A DNA stretch of 64,000 nt, taken from assembly GCF_900078395.1 (NCBI RefSeq), contig NZ_FKLA01000009.1, positions 1,626,614 through 1,690,613 of the forward strand, in the 5' to 3' direction. A program made the position numbers and the translations under genes. Positions 7,495 to 16,753 of the stretch are shown here, piece by piece. The notes under the pieces are model-generated. The model did no database searches. It was not told where the DNA came from and worked only from the letters and a program-made list of their open reading frames with translations. The number at the start of each line of letters is the position of its first letter. Position 1 is the stretch's first letter. This DNA comes from Anaerotruncus rubiinfantis (GTDB taxonomy: Bacteria > Bacillota > Clostridia > Oscillospirales > Ruminococcaceae).

Positions 7495-8895
7495 GTGATA
7501 AAAAAATTTCTGCAAAAGCGTCCCCTCGGACTGCTGCTGGGGCTGGCAACAGCTGCTGTGTTGCTGATAGCGCCGCTCCCAATCGCTGAGGACGGACGAA
7601 TCTGCCTTGCAATCTCGCTTTGCGTGATCGTCTGGTGGGGCTTTGAGGTGATGCCGGTCGGGCTTTCCTCCTGTGCGCTGCTGATGGGGTACTCTCTCTT
7701 TTTAAACTCCGAAACCGTACAGCCCCAACTGATTTTCAAGTTCTGGACCATGCCGATGGCCTATATGGTTCTGAGCGGTTTCCTGATCGCGGGCGCGATC
7801 AAGCACTCGGGGATCGGCAGGCGGCTGGCACTCATTTTCATTTCAAAATTTGTAAAGAACTATGACCAGATTATCTTTGCCTGCTATATCCTCAGCTATC
7901 TTTTGAGCCTCATCATCCCGCAGTCGTTTGCAAGGGCGTTTCTCATCATGTCGGTCATGTCCTTCATCATCGAGAAGACCGATATGGAAAAAAAGTACGC
8001 CATCAACATCGGCCTTGCGGTTTTCGCCGCGCAAAACGGCGCGGGGCTCCTGTTTATGACCGGTGACAGCTCGATCAACATGCTTCTTCTGAATCTGATC
8101 CCCGAGGCGGTGCGCCCAGGCTGGCTCGACTGGCTCTGGATCATGCTGGTGCCCGCGCTGCTGCTGGGTGTTCTGACCTGCGGGATGCAGATGCTACTCG
8201 TGCGCGGTCCAAAGAACCTATGCATCGATGTGCAACTCGCCCGGCGGGAACTGGAGACGATGGGACCGCTCTCCATAAAGGAGAAAAAGACCCTCTTCTG
8301 GCTCGCGGTGGCGGTTATATTGTGGATGACCGACAGCATCCACCATGTCGACGTGGGCTGGGTGAGTTTGGCAGTCGCGGTTCTGATGGCGATGCCAGTG
8401 ATCGGGGACGTCATCGAGCAGCGGGACATCGCCGAGATCAATCTCGGTACGCTGCTCTTCCTGAACGCCAGCATGGCGATTGGAATGGTGGGCGGCGCGA
8501 CAGGGATGAACCAGTTTCTGGCCGACCTGCTCTGTCCAAAGGAGATTTCCGGTGGCGTGATGGGTCTTATGCTGGTGGTCGTGCTGGTCTGTTTCGGCCT
8601 GCACTTCTTGCTCGGGAGCGTCACCGCGGTCATCACCCTCGCGCTTCCCGCCCTCTTCATCGTGGCCGAGCCGATGGGAGTGGGTATTGTGCCGGTAGCC
8701 TTCGCGGTCTATCTCGCAACGATCGGCCAGTGGTTCTTTCCCTATCAAAACATCTCGCTCACCATCGGAATGGGGGAGAATGCGGGGATGTACTCGGTGA
8801 AGGAAGTGGCGAAATTAGGTTTTGCGTTCACCATCCCGGCGGCTGCGGTTGTGCTGATTTCAGCCGCCTGGTGGATGATTATCGGTATCGTTTGA
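7495..8895 (+). CDS. DASS/SLC13-family anion symporter
   Basis: This 466-residue membrane protein has about 11-12 hydrophobic segments. It resembles divalent anion:sodium symporters (CitT/SdcS/SLC13): an N-terminal VIVWWGFEVMPVGLSS region (about 42-57), a central FAAQNGAGLLFMTGDSS motif (about 178-194) and a C-terminal LATIGQWFFPYQNISLTIG motif (about 405-423) that match the two substrate-binding hairpin regions. The start is GTG at 7495 with a weak GGAG ten bases before it. It probably imports a di- or tricarboxylate and is a second carboxylate carrier beside the TRAP system. Confidence 0.75.
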   Translation: MIKKFLQKRPLGLLLGLATAAVLLIAPLPIAEDGRICLAISLCVIVWWGFEVMPVGLSSCALLMGYSLFLNSETVQPQLIFKFWTMPMAYMVLSGFLIAGAIKHSGIGRRLALIFISKFVKNYDQIIFACYILSYLLSLIIPQSFARAFLIMSVMSFIIEKTDMEKKYAINIGLAVFAAQNGAGLLFMTGDSSINMLLLNLIPEAVRPGWLDWLWIMLVPALLLGVLTCGMQMLLVRGPKNLCIDVQLARRELETMGPLSIKEKKTLFWLAVAVILWMTDSIHHVDVGWVSLAVAVLMAMPVIGDVIEQRDIAEINLGTLLFLNASMAIGMVGGATGMNQFLADLLCPKEISGGVMGLMLVVVLVCFGLHFLLGSVTAVITLALPALFIVAEPMGVGIVPVAFAVYLATIGQWFFPYQNISLTIGMGENAGMYSVKEVAKLGFAFTIPAAAVVLISAAWWMIIGIV

Positions 8896-8898
8896 CCC

Positions 8899-8913
8899 TC
8901 CGCCGAAGGCGGA
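8899..8913 (+). other. Small hairpin after the DASS gene
   Basis: TCCGCC (8899-8904) and GGCGGA (8908-8913) flank GAA, followed by ATTTT. It is a short stem just downstream of the stop codon, perhaps a weak terminator or 3'-end protector before the binding-protein gene at 8949. Confidence 0.3.
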
Positions 8914-8948
8914 ATTTTGGAATAAGCACGCATTATTAGGAGGTAACT

Positions 8949-10508
8949 ATGAAAAGAACATTTACGAGCATTCTCGCAGGGATTCTTGCGGCAACCATGC
9001 TGCTTTCCGGCTGTTCCGGCAACGGCGGCAGCTCATCCGGCGGGGGAAACACGGCCCAGCCGGGCGCGAACGCGTCCGCCGAGGGCGCTTCGGCGCGCAC
9101 CGACCTCAACATGGTCATGACGACCGACCTCAACACCCTTGATCCGCACAATTCCAATGCGATTTTTGAATCGAAGGTCATCCGCAACCTCTTCGACGCG
9201 CTGGTCGAGGTGGACGACGAGACCAAGGAGATCGTTCCTGCCCTGGCTGAGAGCTGGGAGATCGCGCCGGACGGCGAATCGGTCACCTTTAAACTGCGCA
9301 GCGGCGTCAAGTTTCACAACGGCGAGGACCTGAAGGCCAGCGACGTCAAATTTTCTTTTGAGCGCGCAATCGAGGCGCCGAAGGTCCGCAGCTACTCGTT
9401 TGCGATGAAGAGCATGGACGTGGTGGACGACAGCACGGTCAAGCTCAATCTCAACTACCCCTACGGCAGCATCCTTTCGATGGTCGCGAAGATTTACATC
9501 GTGAGCGAGAAGGCCGTCACCGATCTTGGTGATGAATTCGGCCGCAAACCGGTCGGCACCGGCGCCTACAGCCTGGTTGAGTGGGAACCCGCGCAGCAGA
9601 TCGTGCTCAAGGCGAACGACGGTTATTTTAACGGCGCGCCCGCGCTCAAGGATATGGTCATCAAGCTGATCGTCGACTCGAACACCGCTTTCATCGCGCT
9701 TGAGACCGGCGACGTGGATTTCTATCCCGAAGCGGTCCCGGTCGACGTCGAGCAGGCCAAGACCAACGAAAAGCTCACCGTCCTCGAGGACGTAGCGAAC
9801 AGCTTCTACTTTATCACCTTTAATAACAAGACAATCTCCGATGAGAAGGTTCGCCAAGCGATCAGCTATGCGGTCGATGTCAACACGATGAACACGATCG
9901 GCTTCGAAGGCAAGGGAACCCTCGCGCAGATGCCGCTCAAACCCGGCGCCGAGGGCTACACCGAGGACGTCAAGGTCTATGATTACAACCCCGATGAGGC
10001 GAAGAAACTGCTCTCCGAAGCCGGCTATTCCGAAGGGCAGCTCAGCCTGCGCCTGGTCTTTATCGAGAGCAGCACCAACAAGAAGATGAGCCAGGTCATG
10101 CAGGAGGAGCTCGCGAACGTGGGGATCAACCTCGTGCTCGAGCCGCTCGAATCCGGCACCTACTACACCCAGATCGCCACCGGCGACTACGACATGCTCA
10201 TCTCCGGACAGGGCTACGACCCGACCAACACCGACCGCACCTTCTTCCGGCTCTTCCACACCGAGGGAGACTACAACTACTGCAAATATTCGAACCCGAA
10301 GGTCGACGAGCTTCTGAACACGGCGCGCGTCGAAAGCGACCGTGCGAAACGCGATGAAATCTACAAAGAAGTCATCGGAATTGTGCGCGACGAAGCGGTC
10401 TACCTGCCGCTCTACTACAAGGCGGCGACCCTTGTCTACGACAAAAATCTGCAGGGCGTCAAGATCAAAGACGACTCGATGTATGACTTCGCGGATTTCC
10501 ACTGGTAA
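8949..10508 (+). CDS. dppA: Peptide/nickel-type ABC transporter substrate-binding lipoprotein
   Basis: This 519-residue family-5 solute-binding protein has a lipoprotein signal (lipobox LLSGC, Cys about 21), a Gly/Ser-rich linker, then the family pattern DLNTLDPHNSNA, VPALAESWEIAPDG, FKLRSGVKFHNGEDLKASDV (about 115-134) and RKPVGTGAYSLVEWEP (about 198-213). AGGAGG precedes the ATG. It captures peptides or peptide-like solutes outside the membrane for the permease and ATPase genes that follow. Confidence 0.93.
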   Translation: MKRTFTSILAGILAATMLLSGCSGNGGSSSGGGNTAQPGANASAEGASARTDLNMVMTTDLNTLDPHNSNAIFESKVIRNLFDALVEVDDETKEIVPALAESWEIAPDGESVTFKLRSGVKFHNGEDLKASDVKFSFERAIEAPKVRSYSFAMKSMDVVDDSTVKLNLNYPYGSILSMVAKIYIVSEKAVTDLGDEFGRKPVGTGAYSLVEWEPAQQIVLKANDGYFNGAPALKDMVIKLIVDSNTAFIALETGDVDFYPEAVPVDVEQAKTNEKLTVLEDVANSFYFITFNNKTISDEKVRQAISYAVDVNTMNTIGFEGKGTLAQMPLKPGAEGYTEDVKVYDYNPDEAKKLLSEAGYSEGQLSLRLVFIESSTNKKMSQVMQEELANVGINLVLEPLESGTYYTQIATGDYDMLISGQGYDPTNTDRTFFRLFHTEGDYNYCKYSNPKVDELLNTARVESDRAKRDEIYKEVIGIVRDEAVYLPLYYKAATLVYDKNLQGVKIKDDSMYDFADFHW

Positions 10509-10563
10509 AACCGGAGAGCGCTTCAAGACGACAGGACCGGACGGTCCCCGCAAGCGGTCGCAG

Positions 10564-10592
10564 CCAGAAATGCAATCGGACCGCATTTCTGG
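10564..10592 (+). other. Intercistronic hairpin between dppA and dppB
   Basis: CCAGAAATGC (10564-10573) and GCATTTCTGG (10583-10592) form a perfect 10-bp stem with a nine-base loop and no T-run. As with the hairpin after dctP, it lies between a receptor gene and its permease gene, which suggests mRNA stabilisation that raises receptor dosage. Confidence 0.55.
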
Positions 10593-10643
10593 TTGTGCCT
10601 TGCTGCACAGGGCCGGCTCCTGCGAAAGCGATAAGGAGAGACT

Positions 10644-11573
10644 ATGTACAGATATGTGATAAAAAGACTTCTGCTGCTGATCCCGATTCTGCTCTGCGTG
10701 AGCTTTGTGGTCTTTTTCATCCTTGACCTGACCCCCGGCGATCCGGCGCGTCTGATCCTTGGCGAGGATGCCTCCGAGGAAACGGTAGCGGAACTGCGGG
10801 AAGAAATGGGGCTGAACGACCCGTTCTTGGTTCGCTATGTAAACTACGTCGTCGACGCACTGCACGGGGATTTCGGCCAGTCCTACCGGACCAACCAGGA
10901 TGTCGTCACCGAAATCATGGCGCGGTTTCCAACCTCGATCAAATTGTCGGTGTTTGGGGTGCTGCTGACCGTCGTGTTCGGTATCCCAATTGGGATTCTG
11001 GCTGCGGTCAAACAGTATTCCGCCATGGATATGGTGAGCACCATCACGGCCATGTTCATGGCGGCGATCCCGGGGTTCTGGCTGGGGCTGATACTGATTT
11101 TAATATTTTCGCTGCATCTCAACTGGCTGCCGCCGAACGGGGCGGACAGCCTGAAAAACTTTATCCTGCCCTCGATCACAATCGCATTGCCGTTCATCGC
11201 GAGCATCATGCGCATGACCCGCTCGACCATGCTCGAGACGATCCGGCAGGACTACATCCGCACTGCGCGCTCAAAAGGCGCGGAGGAGAAGGTGGTCATC
11301 TGGAAGCATGCGCTGAGAAACGCTTTGCTGCCGATCATCACCATGCTGGGCACCAACCTGAGCATCCTGCTGGGCGGCACGATGATCGTGGAGACGGTCT
11401 TTTCGATGCCGGGGCTTGGTACCCTCATCGTCACCTCGATCCGTTCCAAGGACATCCCCCAGATCATGGCCGCGATTCTGTTTCTTTCGATCATGTCCTG
11501 CGTCATCATGCTGATCGTGGATCTGGTGTACGCGTACGTGGACCCGAGAATTAAAGCCAGATACGAACGGTAA
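10644..11573 (+). CDS. dppB: Peptide ABC transporter permease, DppB/OppB type
   Basis: This 309-residue inner-membrane permease has six transmembrane segments. It starts with the DppB-type MYRYVIKRLLLLIPILLCVS segment, contains the LTPGDPARLILGE loop (about 29-41), and ends with the EAA-like stretch YIRTARSKGAEEKVVIWKHA (about 203-222), which contacts the ATPases. AAGGAG precedes the ATG. It pairs with DppC downstream. Confidence 0.93.
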   Translation: MYRYVIKRLLLLIPILLCVSFVVFFILDLTPGDPARLILGEDASEETVAELREEMGLNDPFLVRYVNYVVDALHGDFGQSYRTNQDVVTEIMARFPTSIKLSVFGVLLTVVFGIPIGILAAVKQYSAMDMVSTITAMFMAAIPGFWLGLILILIFSLHLNWLPPNGADSLKNFILPSITIALPFIASIMRMTRSTMLETIRQDYIRTARSKGAEEKVVIWKHALRNALLPIITMLGTNLSILLGGTMIVETVFSMPGLGTLIVTSIRSKDIPQIMAAILFLSIMSCVIMLIVDLVYAYVDPRIKARYER

Positions 11574-11588
11574 CGGGAGGAGAAAACG

Positions 11589-12452
11589 ATGGCAAAACCG
11601 AAAAAAAAGAGCAAGGCGCTGGAGATTTGGAAACGGTTTCGCAAGAACAAGGCCGCGATGATCGGTCTGGTGCTGATTCTTATTTTTGCATTCTTCGCAA
11701 TTTTTGCAAACTTCATCTGCGACTATGAAACGCTGGCCATCAAGCAGAACGCGGCCATCCGGCTGCAGCCGCCGAGCGCCGAGCACATTTTCGGCACCGA
11801 TGCCTACGGGCGGGACCTGTTTGCGCGGGTGGTGCACGGAAGCCGTGTCTCGCTCTCGATCGGCTTCATCTCGACCTTCTTTTCGCTGGTGGTCGGGGGC
11901 TTTCTGGGCGCTGCCGCAGGCTACTACGGCGGCAAGGCGGATATGCTCATCATGCGCGGCATGGACGTGCTCGCGAGCATCCCGCAGATGCTGCTGGCGC
12001 TGGCCGTGGTGGCCGCGCTGGGCGCGGACCTCAAAAACCTCATCATCGCGGTCACGGTGGGCTCGATCCCGGGCTTCACCCGGGTGGTGAAGTCGGCGGT
12101 GCTTACAACGGTGGGGCAGGACTTCATCGAGGCGGCGCGCGCCTGCGGAACGAGCGATTTTCGGATCATCTGCAAGCACGTCATCCCGAACGCCATTGGG
12201 CCGATCATCGTACAGGCGACCATGTCGGTGGCCAAAATGATTATCCTTGCGGCGGGCCTCAGCTTTATCGGCATGGGCGTCGCGGCTCCAACCCCTGAAT
12301 GGGGCTCGATGCTTTCGGAGGGGCGCGAATACATGCGGTATTCGGCCTATCTTGTGCTTTTCCCGGGGCTTGCGATCGTCTTTTCCGCCCTGTCGCTCAA
12401 CCTGATTGGCGACGGCCTGCGGGATTCCCTTGATCCCCGTCTGAAGAATTAA
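11589..12452 (+). CDS. dppC: Peptide ABC transporter permease, DppC/OppC type
   Basis: This 287-residue permease has the N-terminal OppC-type helix, the signature [19 protein letters not shown] (about 65-83) and the EAA loop [20 protein letters not shown] (about 178-197). GGAGG lies upstream and the gene starts 15 bases after dppB, so the two are translationally close partners of the heterodimeric channel. Confidence 0.93.
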   Translation: MAKPKKKSKALEIWKRFRKNKAAMIGLVLILIFAFFAIFANFICDYETLAIKQNAAIRLQPPSAEHIFGTDAYGRDLFARVVHGSRVSLSIGFISTFFSLVVGGFLGAAAGYYGGKADMLIMRGMDVLASIPQMLLALAVVAALGADLKNLIIAVTVGSIPGFTRVVKSAVLTTVGQDFIEAARACGTSDFRIICKHVIPNAIGPIIVQATMSVAKMIILAAGLSFIGMGVAAPTPEWGSMLSEGREYMRYSAYLVLFPGLAIVFSALSLNLIGDGLRDSLDPRLKN

Positions 12453-12468
12453 TGTGAGAGGTGCGGCA

Positions 12469-13437
12469 ATGAGTGATAAACTTTTGGAAATTCAAGATCT
12501 CGAAGTGATCTATCAGACGGACGAGGAGACGGTGTACGCGGTCAATGGGATTGACCTTTCGATCGGCCGCGGGGAGACGCTCGGGCTGGTCGGGGAGACC
12601 GGCGCGGGCAAGACCACCACCGCGCTCTCGATCCTGCGGCTGCTGCCGTTTCGGGTCGGGAAGATTGTGAAGGGGAAGATCCTGTTTGACAAAAAGGACC
12701 TGCTCGCGGAATCCGATGAGGGGATGCGTGCGATCCGCGGGGAAAAGATATCGATGATCTTCCAGGACCCGATGACCAGCCTCAACCCGATCATGCGGGT
12801 GGGCGAACAGATCGCGGAGAACCTCCAGTTCCACAATAACGACAACAAGACTCCCGAACAGATTGAACAGCGGGTGGAGGAGATTCTCGAATTGGTGGGT
12901 ATTCCCGCCAAGCGCAAAAACGAGTATCCCCACCAGTTTTCCGGCGGGATGAAACAGCGGGTGGTGATCGCGATCGCGCTGGCCTGCGAACCGCAGCTGC
13001 TCATCGCGGACGAACCGACCACCGCCCTCGATGTGACCATCCAGGCACAGGTTCTGGCGATGATGTACGAGCTCAAGCAGAAGCTCGGGACCTCGATGAT
13101 CCTCATCACCCACGATTTGGGGATTGTGGCCGAAACCTGCGACTACGTGGCAATCATGTACGCGGGGGAGATCATCGAATACGGCACGGTGGAGGACATC
13201 TATAACGGGGATATCCACCACCCCTATACGGTGGGGCTTTTTAATGCCATCCCCAACCTTACATCCGAGACCAAACGGCTCAGCCCAATCGCGGGCCTGA
13301 TGCCCGACCCCACCGACCTGCCGGCAGGCTGCAAATTCTGCCCGCGCTGCCCCAAGAAGATGCCGGTCTGCGAGACCGAGCGCCCGGAGGACTACTGCCG
13401 CGACGGCCACGTCGTGAAGTGTCATCTCTATAAGTAG
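12469..13437 (+). CDS. dppD: Peptide ABC transporter ATP-binding protein, DppD type
   Basis: This 322-residue ATPase has Walker [11 protein letters not shown] (about 36-45), a Q-loop in [13 protein letters not shown], the signature FSGGMKQR (about 155-162), Walker [13 protein letters not shown] and the H-loop THDLG. A C-terminal cysteine-rich tail ([15 protein letters not shown]) is typical of Opp/Dpp ATPases. ATG 12469 is preferred over GTG 12454 because GAGAGGTG sits five bases before it. Confidence 0.93.
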   Translation: MSDKLLEIQDLEVIYQTDEETVYAVNGIDLSIGRGETLGLVGETGAGKTTTALSILRLLPFRVGKIVKGKILFDKKDLLAESDEGMRAIRGEKISMIFQDPMTSLNPIMRVGEQIAENLQFHNNDNKTPEQIEQRVEEILELVGIPAKRKNEYPHQFSGGMKQRVVIAIALACEPQLLIADEPTTALDVTIQAQVLAMMYELKQKLGTSMILITHDLGIVAETCDYVAIMYAGEIIEYGTVEDIYNGDIHHPYTVGLFNAIPNLTSETKRLSPIAGLMPDPTDLPAGCKFCPRCPKKMPVCETERPEDYCRDGHVVKCHLYK

Positions 13438-13446
13438 GAGGATACG

Positions 13447-14394
13447 ATGCAAGAGGTTTTATTGAAGATCGTCAACCTGAAAAAATATTTCGATGTCAAA
13501 AACGGGATGCTTCACGCTGTGGACGACGTCAACCTCTCAATCAACCGGGGCGAGACGCTCGGGGTGGTCGGCGAGTCCGGCTGCGGCAAATCCACTCTGG
13601 GGCGCACCATCCTGCGGCTGACCGAACCGACGGCCGGACAGGTCCTCTTTGAAGGAAAGGACATCGTGAAGCTGGGCAAAGGGGAGATGCGCGACCTGCG
13701 CACCCAGATGCAGCTCATCTTCCAGGACCCGTACGCGAGCCTCAACCCGCGGCTCTCGGTGGCCGAGCTCATTTCCGAGCCGATGATCGTCACCAAATGC
13801 TGCAAGCGGGACGAGATCTATGGGCGGGTGCGCAAGCTGATGGATACGGTGGGGCTGGCCGAGCGGCTGGAGAACGCCTATCCGCACGAACTCGACGGCG
13901 GCCGCCGCCAGCGCATCGGCATTGCTCGCGCGCTGGCGGTGAATCCCAAATTCATCGTCTGCGACGAGCCGGTTTCGGCGCTTGACGTCTCGATCCAGGC
14001 CCAGATTTTAAACCTGCTGATGGACCTGCAGGACGAATTGGGACTCACCTACATGTTCATCACGCACGATCTCTCGGTAGTCAAGCACATCTCGAACAAT
14101 ATCGCGGTCATGTACCTGGGTCAGTGCGTCGAGCTTGCAAACGTCCGCGCGCTCTTCCAAAATCCGATCCATCCGTACACCCGCGCGCTGCTCGACGCGA
14201 TCCCCATCCCGGTCGTCAACCGGGAGAAGCGCAACCGGGAGATCATCCACGGAGAGGTCACCAGCCCCATCAACCCGCATCCGGGCTGCCGGTTCGCCGC
14301 CCGCTGCAAGTACGCGACCGAGGAGTGCACCCGGGAAAACATCCCGCTGCGCGACCGCGGGGATGGGCATATGGCGGCCTGCATCAAATTTTAA
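13447..14394 (+). CDS. dppF: Peptide ABC transporter ATP-binding protein, DppF type
   Basis: This 315-residue partner ATPase has Walker A GESGCGKSTLGR (about 39-50), Q-loop LIFQDPYASLNPR, Walker B FIVCDEPVSALDVS and H-loop THDLS, plus a cysteine-containing Opp tail (GCRFAARCKYATEEC). The signature loop reads LDGGRRQR rather than LSGGQ(R)QR, so the serine that touches ATP in the sandwich is Asp. DppD keeps a normal signature, so one of the two ATP sites would be altered. It starts ten bases after dppD with AGGAGG. Confidence 0.93.
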   Translation: MQEVLLKIVNLKKYFDVKNGMLHAVDDVNLSINRGETLGVVGESGCGKSTLGRTILRLTEPTAGQVLFEGKDIVKLGKGEMRDLRTQMQLIFQDPYASLNPRLSVAELISEPMIVTKCCKRDEIYGRVRKLMDTVGLAERLENAYPHELDGGRRQRIGIARALAVNPKFIVCDEPVSALDVSIQAQILNLLMDLQDELGLTYMFITHDLSVVKHISNNIAVMYLGQCVELANVRALFQNPIHPYTRALLDAIPIPVVNREKRNREIIHGEVTSPINPHPGCRFAARCKYATEECTRENIPLRDRGDGHMAACIKF

Positions 14395-14407
14395 TCGGAG
14401 GTTCATG

Positions 14408-15589
14408 ATGGACTACATCAAACTGGCGCAGAAGTATAACGACCGGGTAGTAGAGCTCCGCCGAGACATCCACATGCATCCCGAGCTTTCGCTGGAGGAG
14501 TTCCGCACGGCCGAACTGGTGGCAAAGGAGCTGCGCGCGCTCGGCATGGAGGTCCATACCGGCGTGGGCAAGACCGGCGTGGTCGGGCTGCTTAGAGGCG
14601 CGAAGGAGGGCAGGACCATCGCCCTGCGCGCCGACATGGACGCCCTGCCGATCCAGGAGGAGAACGACCTGCCCTTCAAGTCGGTCTATCCGGGCAAGAT
14701 GCACGCCTGTGGGCACGATGTGCACACAGCGGTGCTGCTGGGCGCCGCGATGGCGCTCACCGAGATCAAGGATCAACTGAACGGCACGGTCAAATTCATC
14801 TTCCAGCCGGCCGAGGAAAACGCCCCGAACGGCGGGGCGAAGCAGATGATCACGGAGGGGGTGCTCGAGGACCCGAAGGTCGATGCGATTGTCGGGCTGC
14901 ACATCCTGCCGTTTGTCAAAAGCGGGGTCATCTCGCTCAAAAAGGGGGAACTGCTCGCAAGCGCCGACCAGTTTGAGATCCGTATCACCGGCAGGGGCTG
15001 CCATGCGGCCAGTCCGCATCTCGGGGTGGATGCGGTTACGGTGGGCGCGCACCTCGTCACCACGCTGCAGAGCGTGGTCAGCCGCATGACCGATCCGATG
15101 GAACCAGCGGTGCTCAATGTGGGTGTCCTCGAAGCGGGCGGCAGGGAAAACGTCCTTGCCCAGAGCGCCGTGCTCAAAGGGACCTGCCGCGTTTTCAACC
15201 CAAAGACCCGCGAGAACCTCAAAGCGCGCATGCAGCAGGTGATGGAGGGAGTCTGCGCCGCGTTTGGCGCGACTGGAGAGTTTCTTTACACCTACGGCTA
15301 TCCGCCGTTGCTGAGCGATCCGGAACTCACCCAGTTCTGTTCGGATGCGGCCACCGAGCTTTTTGGCCCCGATGGGGTCGTGGTGAAGCCAAAGCCCGCG
15401 ATGGGCGGCGAGGACTTTGCCTATTATACCGAGGTGATCCCGGGCGCGTTCATCTCGCTCGGTACCGGCAGGGCAGAGGGCCCGAACGCCCCCATGCACA
15501 GTCCGCGTCTCATGGTGGAGGAGGGTTCCTTTGTGAACGGTGTGAGCTTTATGACCAAGGTGGCGGTCGACTACCTGAACCGTCCGTGA
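14408..15589 (+). CDS. M20-family amidohydrolase (hippurate/N-acyl-amino-acid hydrolase type)
   Basis: This 393-residue cytoplasmic metallohydrolase has RRDIHMHPELSLEE at the N-terminus (about 16-29), the metal-binding blocks MHACGHDVHT (about 98-107) and FQPAEENAPNGG (about 132-143), and a lid domain in the middle. Members cleave an acyl group from an amino acid or act on short peptides. ATG 14408 has GGAGG six bases away; the adjacent ATG at 14405 is too close. Directly behind a peptide importer, it probably hydrolyses the imported substrate. Confidence 0.9.
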   Translation: MDYIKLAQKYNDRVVELRRDIHMHPELSLEEFRTAELVAKELRALGMEVHTGVGKTGVVGLLRGAKEGRTIALRADMDALPIQEENDLPFKSVYPGKMHACGHDVHTAVLLGAAMALTEIKDQLNGTVKFIFQPAEENAPNGGAKQMITEGVLEDPKVDAIVGLHILPFVKSGVISLKKGELLASADQFEIRITGRGCHAASPHLGVDAVTVGAHLVTTLQSVVSRMTDPMEPAVLNVGVLEAGGRENVLAQSAVLKGTCRVFNPKTRENLKARMQQVMEGVCAAFGATGEFLYTYGYPPLLSDPELTQFCSDAATELFGPDGVVVKPKPAMGGEDFAYYTEVIPGAFISLGTGRAEGPNAPMHSPRLMVEEGSFVNGVSFMTKVAVDYLNRP

Positions 15590-15614
15590 CCGGCAGAGAG
15601 GAAGGAATTTGTAC

Positions 15615-16685
15615 ATGGAACAGCAGCGGCTGGAGAAGCTCTGTGGACTGATGCGGGAACGTGGGATCGACCAAATGGTCATCACTTCCCCCGCCAATCT
15701 CTATTATCTGACCGGAAAATTCACCCAGCCAATGGAACGGCTGTTGGCGCTGGTGGTAGACCGGGATGGAAACGCCGTCTACTATGCAAATAAAATCTTT
15801 TTGATCGACCAGTCGATCGGCGCCGAAGTTGTGACCTTTTCGGACACCGACGACGGGATGGCCCCGCTCGCCAAAGGCGTGCGGGAGACGGGAACGGTCG
15901 CGATCGACAAGAACTGGACGGCGCGCTTTTTGCTGCAGCTCATCGAGCGGCGTCCGCGTGTCAGGTATCTGCACGACTGCACCATTCTCGAAGAGCTGCG
16001 CATGGTGAAGGATCTGCGCGAAATCGAGGCGCTCCGGCAGGCTTCGCGTATTTCGGACAAGGTGCTCGCGGCGCTGCACGACCGCATCACCGATGGAATG
16101 GCTGAACGGGACGTTTACCGCATCTCGCAGGATCTCTATACCTGTGAAGGCGGGACGAACGGCGGCGCGATGGTGCAGTTCGGCAAAAACAGCGCCGATC
16201 CGCACAGCATGTCCGGCCCTACTGTGGTTCAGCCGGGGGACAGCATCGTGATCGACACCGGCGTGAATTATCGGCGTTACCGTTCGGATATGACCCGGAC
16301 CGTCTTTTTCCGCGGCGTGCCGCCTGAGCTCGAGAAGGCCTACGGGATCGTCCTAGCGGCCAATCGCGCCGGAGTCGCGGCCGTACGGCCGGGAGCCCCG
16401 CTGCACACGGTGGATGACGCGGCCCGTGGTCTCATCACCGAGGCGGGATACGGCCCCCGGTTTATCCACCGTACCGGCCACAGCATCGGTCTCGATATGC
16501 ATGAACCGCCTGATGTTTCCGCCGGTACGCCGGTGGTGATGCAACCGGGGATGGTCTTTTCAGTTGAGCCGGGCATCTATCTGCCAGGGCTTGGCGGGGT
16601 GCGGATCGAGGATCTCGTGCTGGTCACAGAGGACGGCTGTGAGGTGCTCAACCGCTTGGACCGCGCGTTGCGGGTGCTGGACTGA
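15615..16685 (+). CDS. M24-family Xaa-Pro aminopeptidase-like protein
   Basis: This 356-residue protein has a creatinase-type N-terminal domain (about 1-125) and a pita-bread catalytic domain. The dinuclear-metal ligands are visible: Asp in VIDTGVNYRRYRSDMTRT, His in HRTGHSIGLDMHEPP, and Glu in FSVEPGIYL and GVRIEDLVLV. ATG 15615 has a GGAAGGA site; a TTG at 15609 is too close to it. Last gene of the operon, before a strong terminator. It may be a dipeptidase/aminopeptidase or a creatinase-like amidinohydrolase; the ligands favour a peptidase. Confidence 0.88.
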   Translation: MEQQRLEKLCGLMRERGIDQMVITSPANLYYLTGKFTQPMERLLALVVDRDGNAVYYANKIFLIDQSIGAEVVTFSDTDDGMAPLAKGVRETGTVAIDKNWTARFLLQLIERRPRVRYLHDCTILEELRMVKDLREIEALRQASRISDKVLAALHDRITDGMAERDVYRISQDLYTCEGGTNGGAMVQFGKNSADPHSMSGPTVVQPGDSIVIDTGVNYRRYRSDMTRTVFFRGVPPELEKAYGIVLAANRAGVAAVRPGAPLHTVDDAARGLITEAGYGPRFIHRTGHSIGLDMHEPPDVSAGTPVVMQPGMVFSVEPGIYLPGLGGVRIEDLVLVTEDGCEVLNRLDRALRVLD

Positions 16686-16702
16686 AAAAAAAATATTGGC
16701 TA

Positions 16703-16735
16703 AAAAAGAGGCCCGCCACAGGCGGGCCTCTTTTT
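16703..16735. terminator. Bidirectional intrinsic terminator between converging operons
   Basis: AAAAAGAGGCCCGCC (16703-16717), loop ACA, and GGCGGGCCTCTTTTT (16721-16735) give a 15-bp stem with T-runs in both directions. It can end both the plus operon finishing at 16685 and the minus operon finishing at 16754. Confidence 0.9.
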
Positions 16736-16753
16736 GAGTGGGGATTTTTTGTG

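Noticed and set aside
8899..8948. Third sigma-54 promoter before dppA
   Set aside because: TGGAATAAGCACGCAT has only part of the consensus and the GG to GC spacing is wrong by one base.
9033..10865. Minus-strand open frame of 610 codons opposite dppA
   Set aside because: It has no family motif and runs across the dppA-dppB hairpin. The plus frame carries a full signal peptide and receptor motifs.
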